6,395 nt of DNA from NCBI GenBank assembly GCA_910586755.1, contig CAJUJM010000058.1, forward strand, positions 1 to 6,395, in the 5' to 3' direction. Made by a program: the position numbers and the translations under genes. This DNA comes from an uncultured Lachnospiraceae bacterium. Its GTDB lineage: Bacteria; Bacillota; Clostridia; Lachnospirales; Lachnospiraceae. Of the stretch, positions 6,306-6,395 are shown piece after piece; the stretch's first letter is position 1, and each line of letters opens with the position of its first letter. Below the pieces are notes generated by a model, which had not been told where the DNA came from, did no database searches, and was given only the letters and a program-made list of their open reading frames with translations.

Positions 6306-6395
6306 ATGCAGCGAATTTCCTCCATAACAGCCGCCCTGGATAACAGAAAGGCATCTGCTCTCCTGGCGTTTCATCCGAAGCACGTATATTATTTA
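6306..6395 (+). CDS. Partial CDS, probable M24-family (Xaa-Pro peptidase/creatinase-like) N-terminus
   Basis: The first 30 codons of a plus-strand gene cut by the right edge. The ATG is 7 nt after GGAAGAGG and 14 bp after the M20 stop, so the two are clearly one operon. The peptide starts MQRISSITAALDNRK, then ASALLAFHPKHVYYL. The layout R-I-x(n)-L-x(4-6)-A-L-L-x(2-4)-P-x-(N/H)-(V/I)-Y-Y-L is characteristic of the creatinase/prolidase N-terminal domain that precedes the M24 pita-bread metallohydrolase domain, where YYL is usually followed by TG(F/Y). If so, the product could be a proline-specific peptidase or a C-N hydrolase such as creatinase or ectoine hydrolase relatives. The catalytic domain is outside the window, so the function is open. 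Confidence 0.6.
   Translation, partial: MQRISSITAALDNRKASALLAFHPKHVYYL

Overview
The window looks like an accessory metabolic locus of a Gram-positive, low-to-moderate-GC Clostridia, most plausibly a gut Lachnospiraceae relative. The support is strong AGGAGG-type ribosome binding sites, AT-rich intergenic DNA with sigma-A-like promoters, a typical lipoprotein signal on the solute-binding protein, and the gene content (a TRAP transporter with peptidase-family hydrolases). The genus is an inference from style and not demonstrated. No RNA genes, mobile elements or CRISPR arrays are visible, and no gene-free stretch exceeds 300 bases. The largest gap is the 240-bp divergent promoter region at 4873-5112.

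Layout: two divergent gene sets leave that central control region. Leftward (minus strand) from 4872 the order is dctP (TRAP solute-binding lipoprotein), dctQ (small membrane subunit), dctM (large permease), a RidA/YjgF-family protein, a DUF362 protein with a cysteine-rich C-terminal part, and at the left edge the first 21 codons of a further gene that resembles an M20-family metallopeptidase. Rightward (plus strand) from 5113 there is a complete M20-family metallopeptidase/deacylase with every metal ligand in place. It is followed 14 bp later by the first 30 codons of a gene whose N-terminus resembles the creatinase/Xaa-Pro peptidase (M24) N-terminal domain. The two edge fragments are short, so their family assignments are tentative.

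Working model (inference): the TRAP transporter imports a carboxylate-bearing compound, and the hydrolases (one or two M20 enzymes plus an M24-like enzyme) cleave an amide, acyl, carbamoyl or peptide bond from it. RidA removes reactive enamine/imine intermediates from the resulting amino-acid metabolism, and the DUF362 protein adds an unknown, possibly Fe-S-dependent, step. The combination recalls ectoine-type catabolic loci, where a TRAP importer sits with an M24-fold hydrolase and a deacylase. Here the deacylase family differs and the substrate is unknown. The shared divergent control region contains a 62-bp-spaced direct repeat, tandem promoter-like elements and a recurring CTTAC/GTAAG word at near-integral helical spacing, which suggests co-regulation of both arms. 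Between dctP and dctQ two hairpins lie in the 111-bp gap, probably setting the binding-protein to permease ratio.
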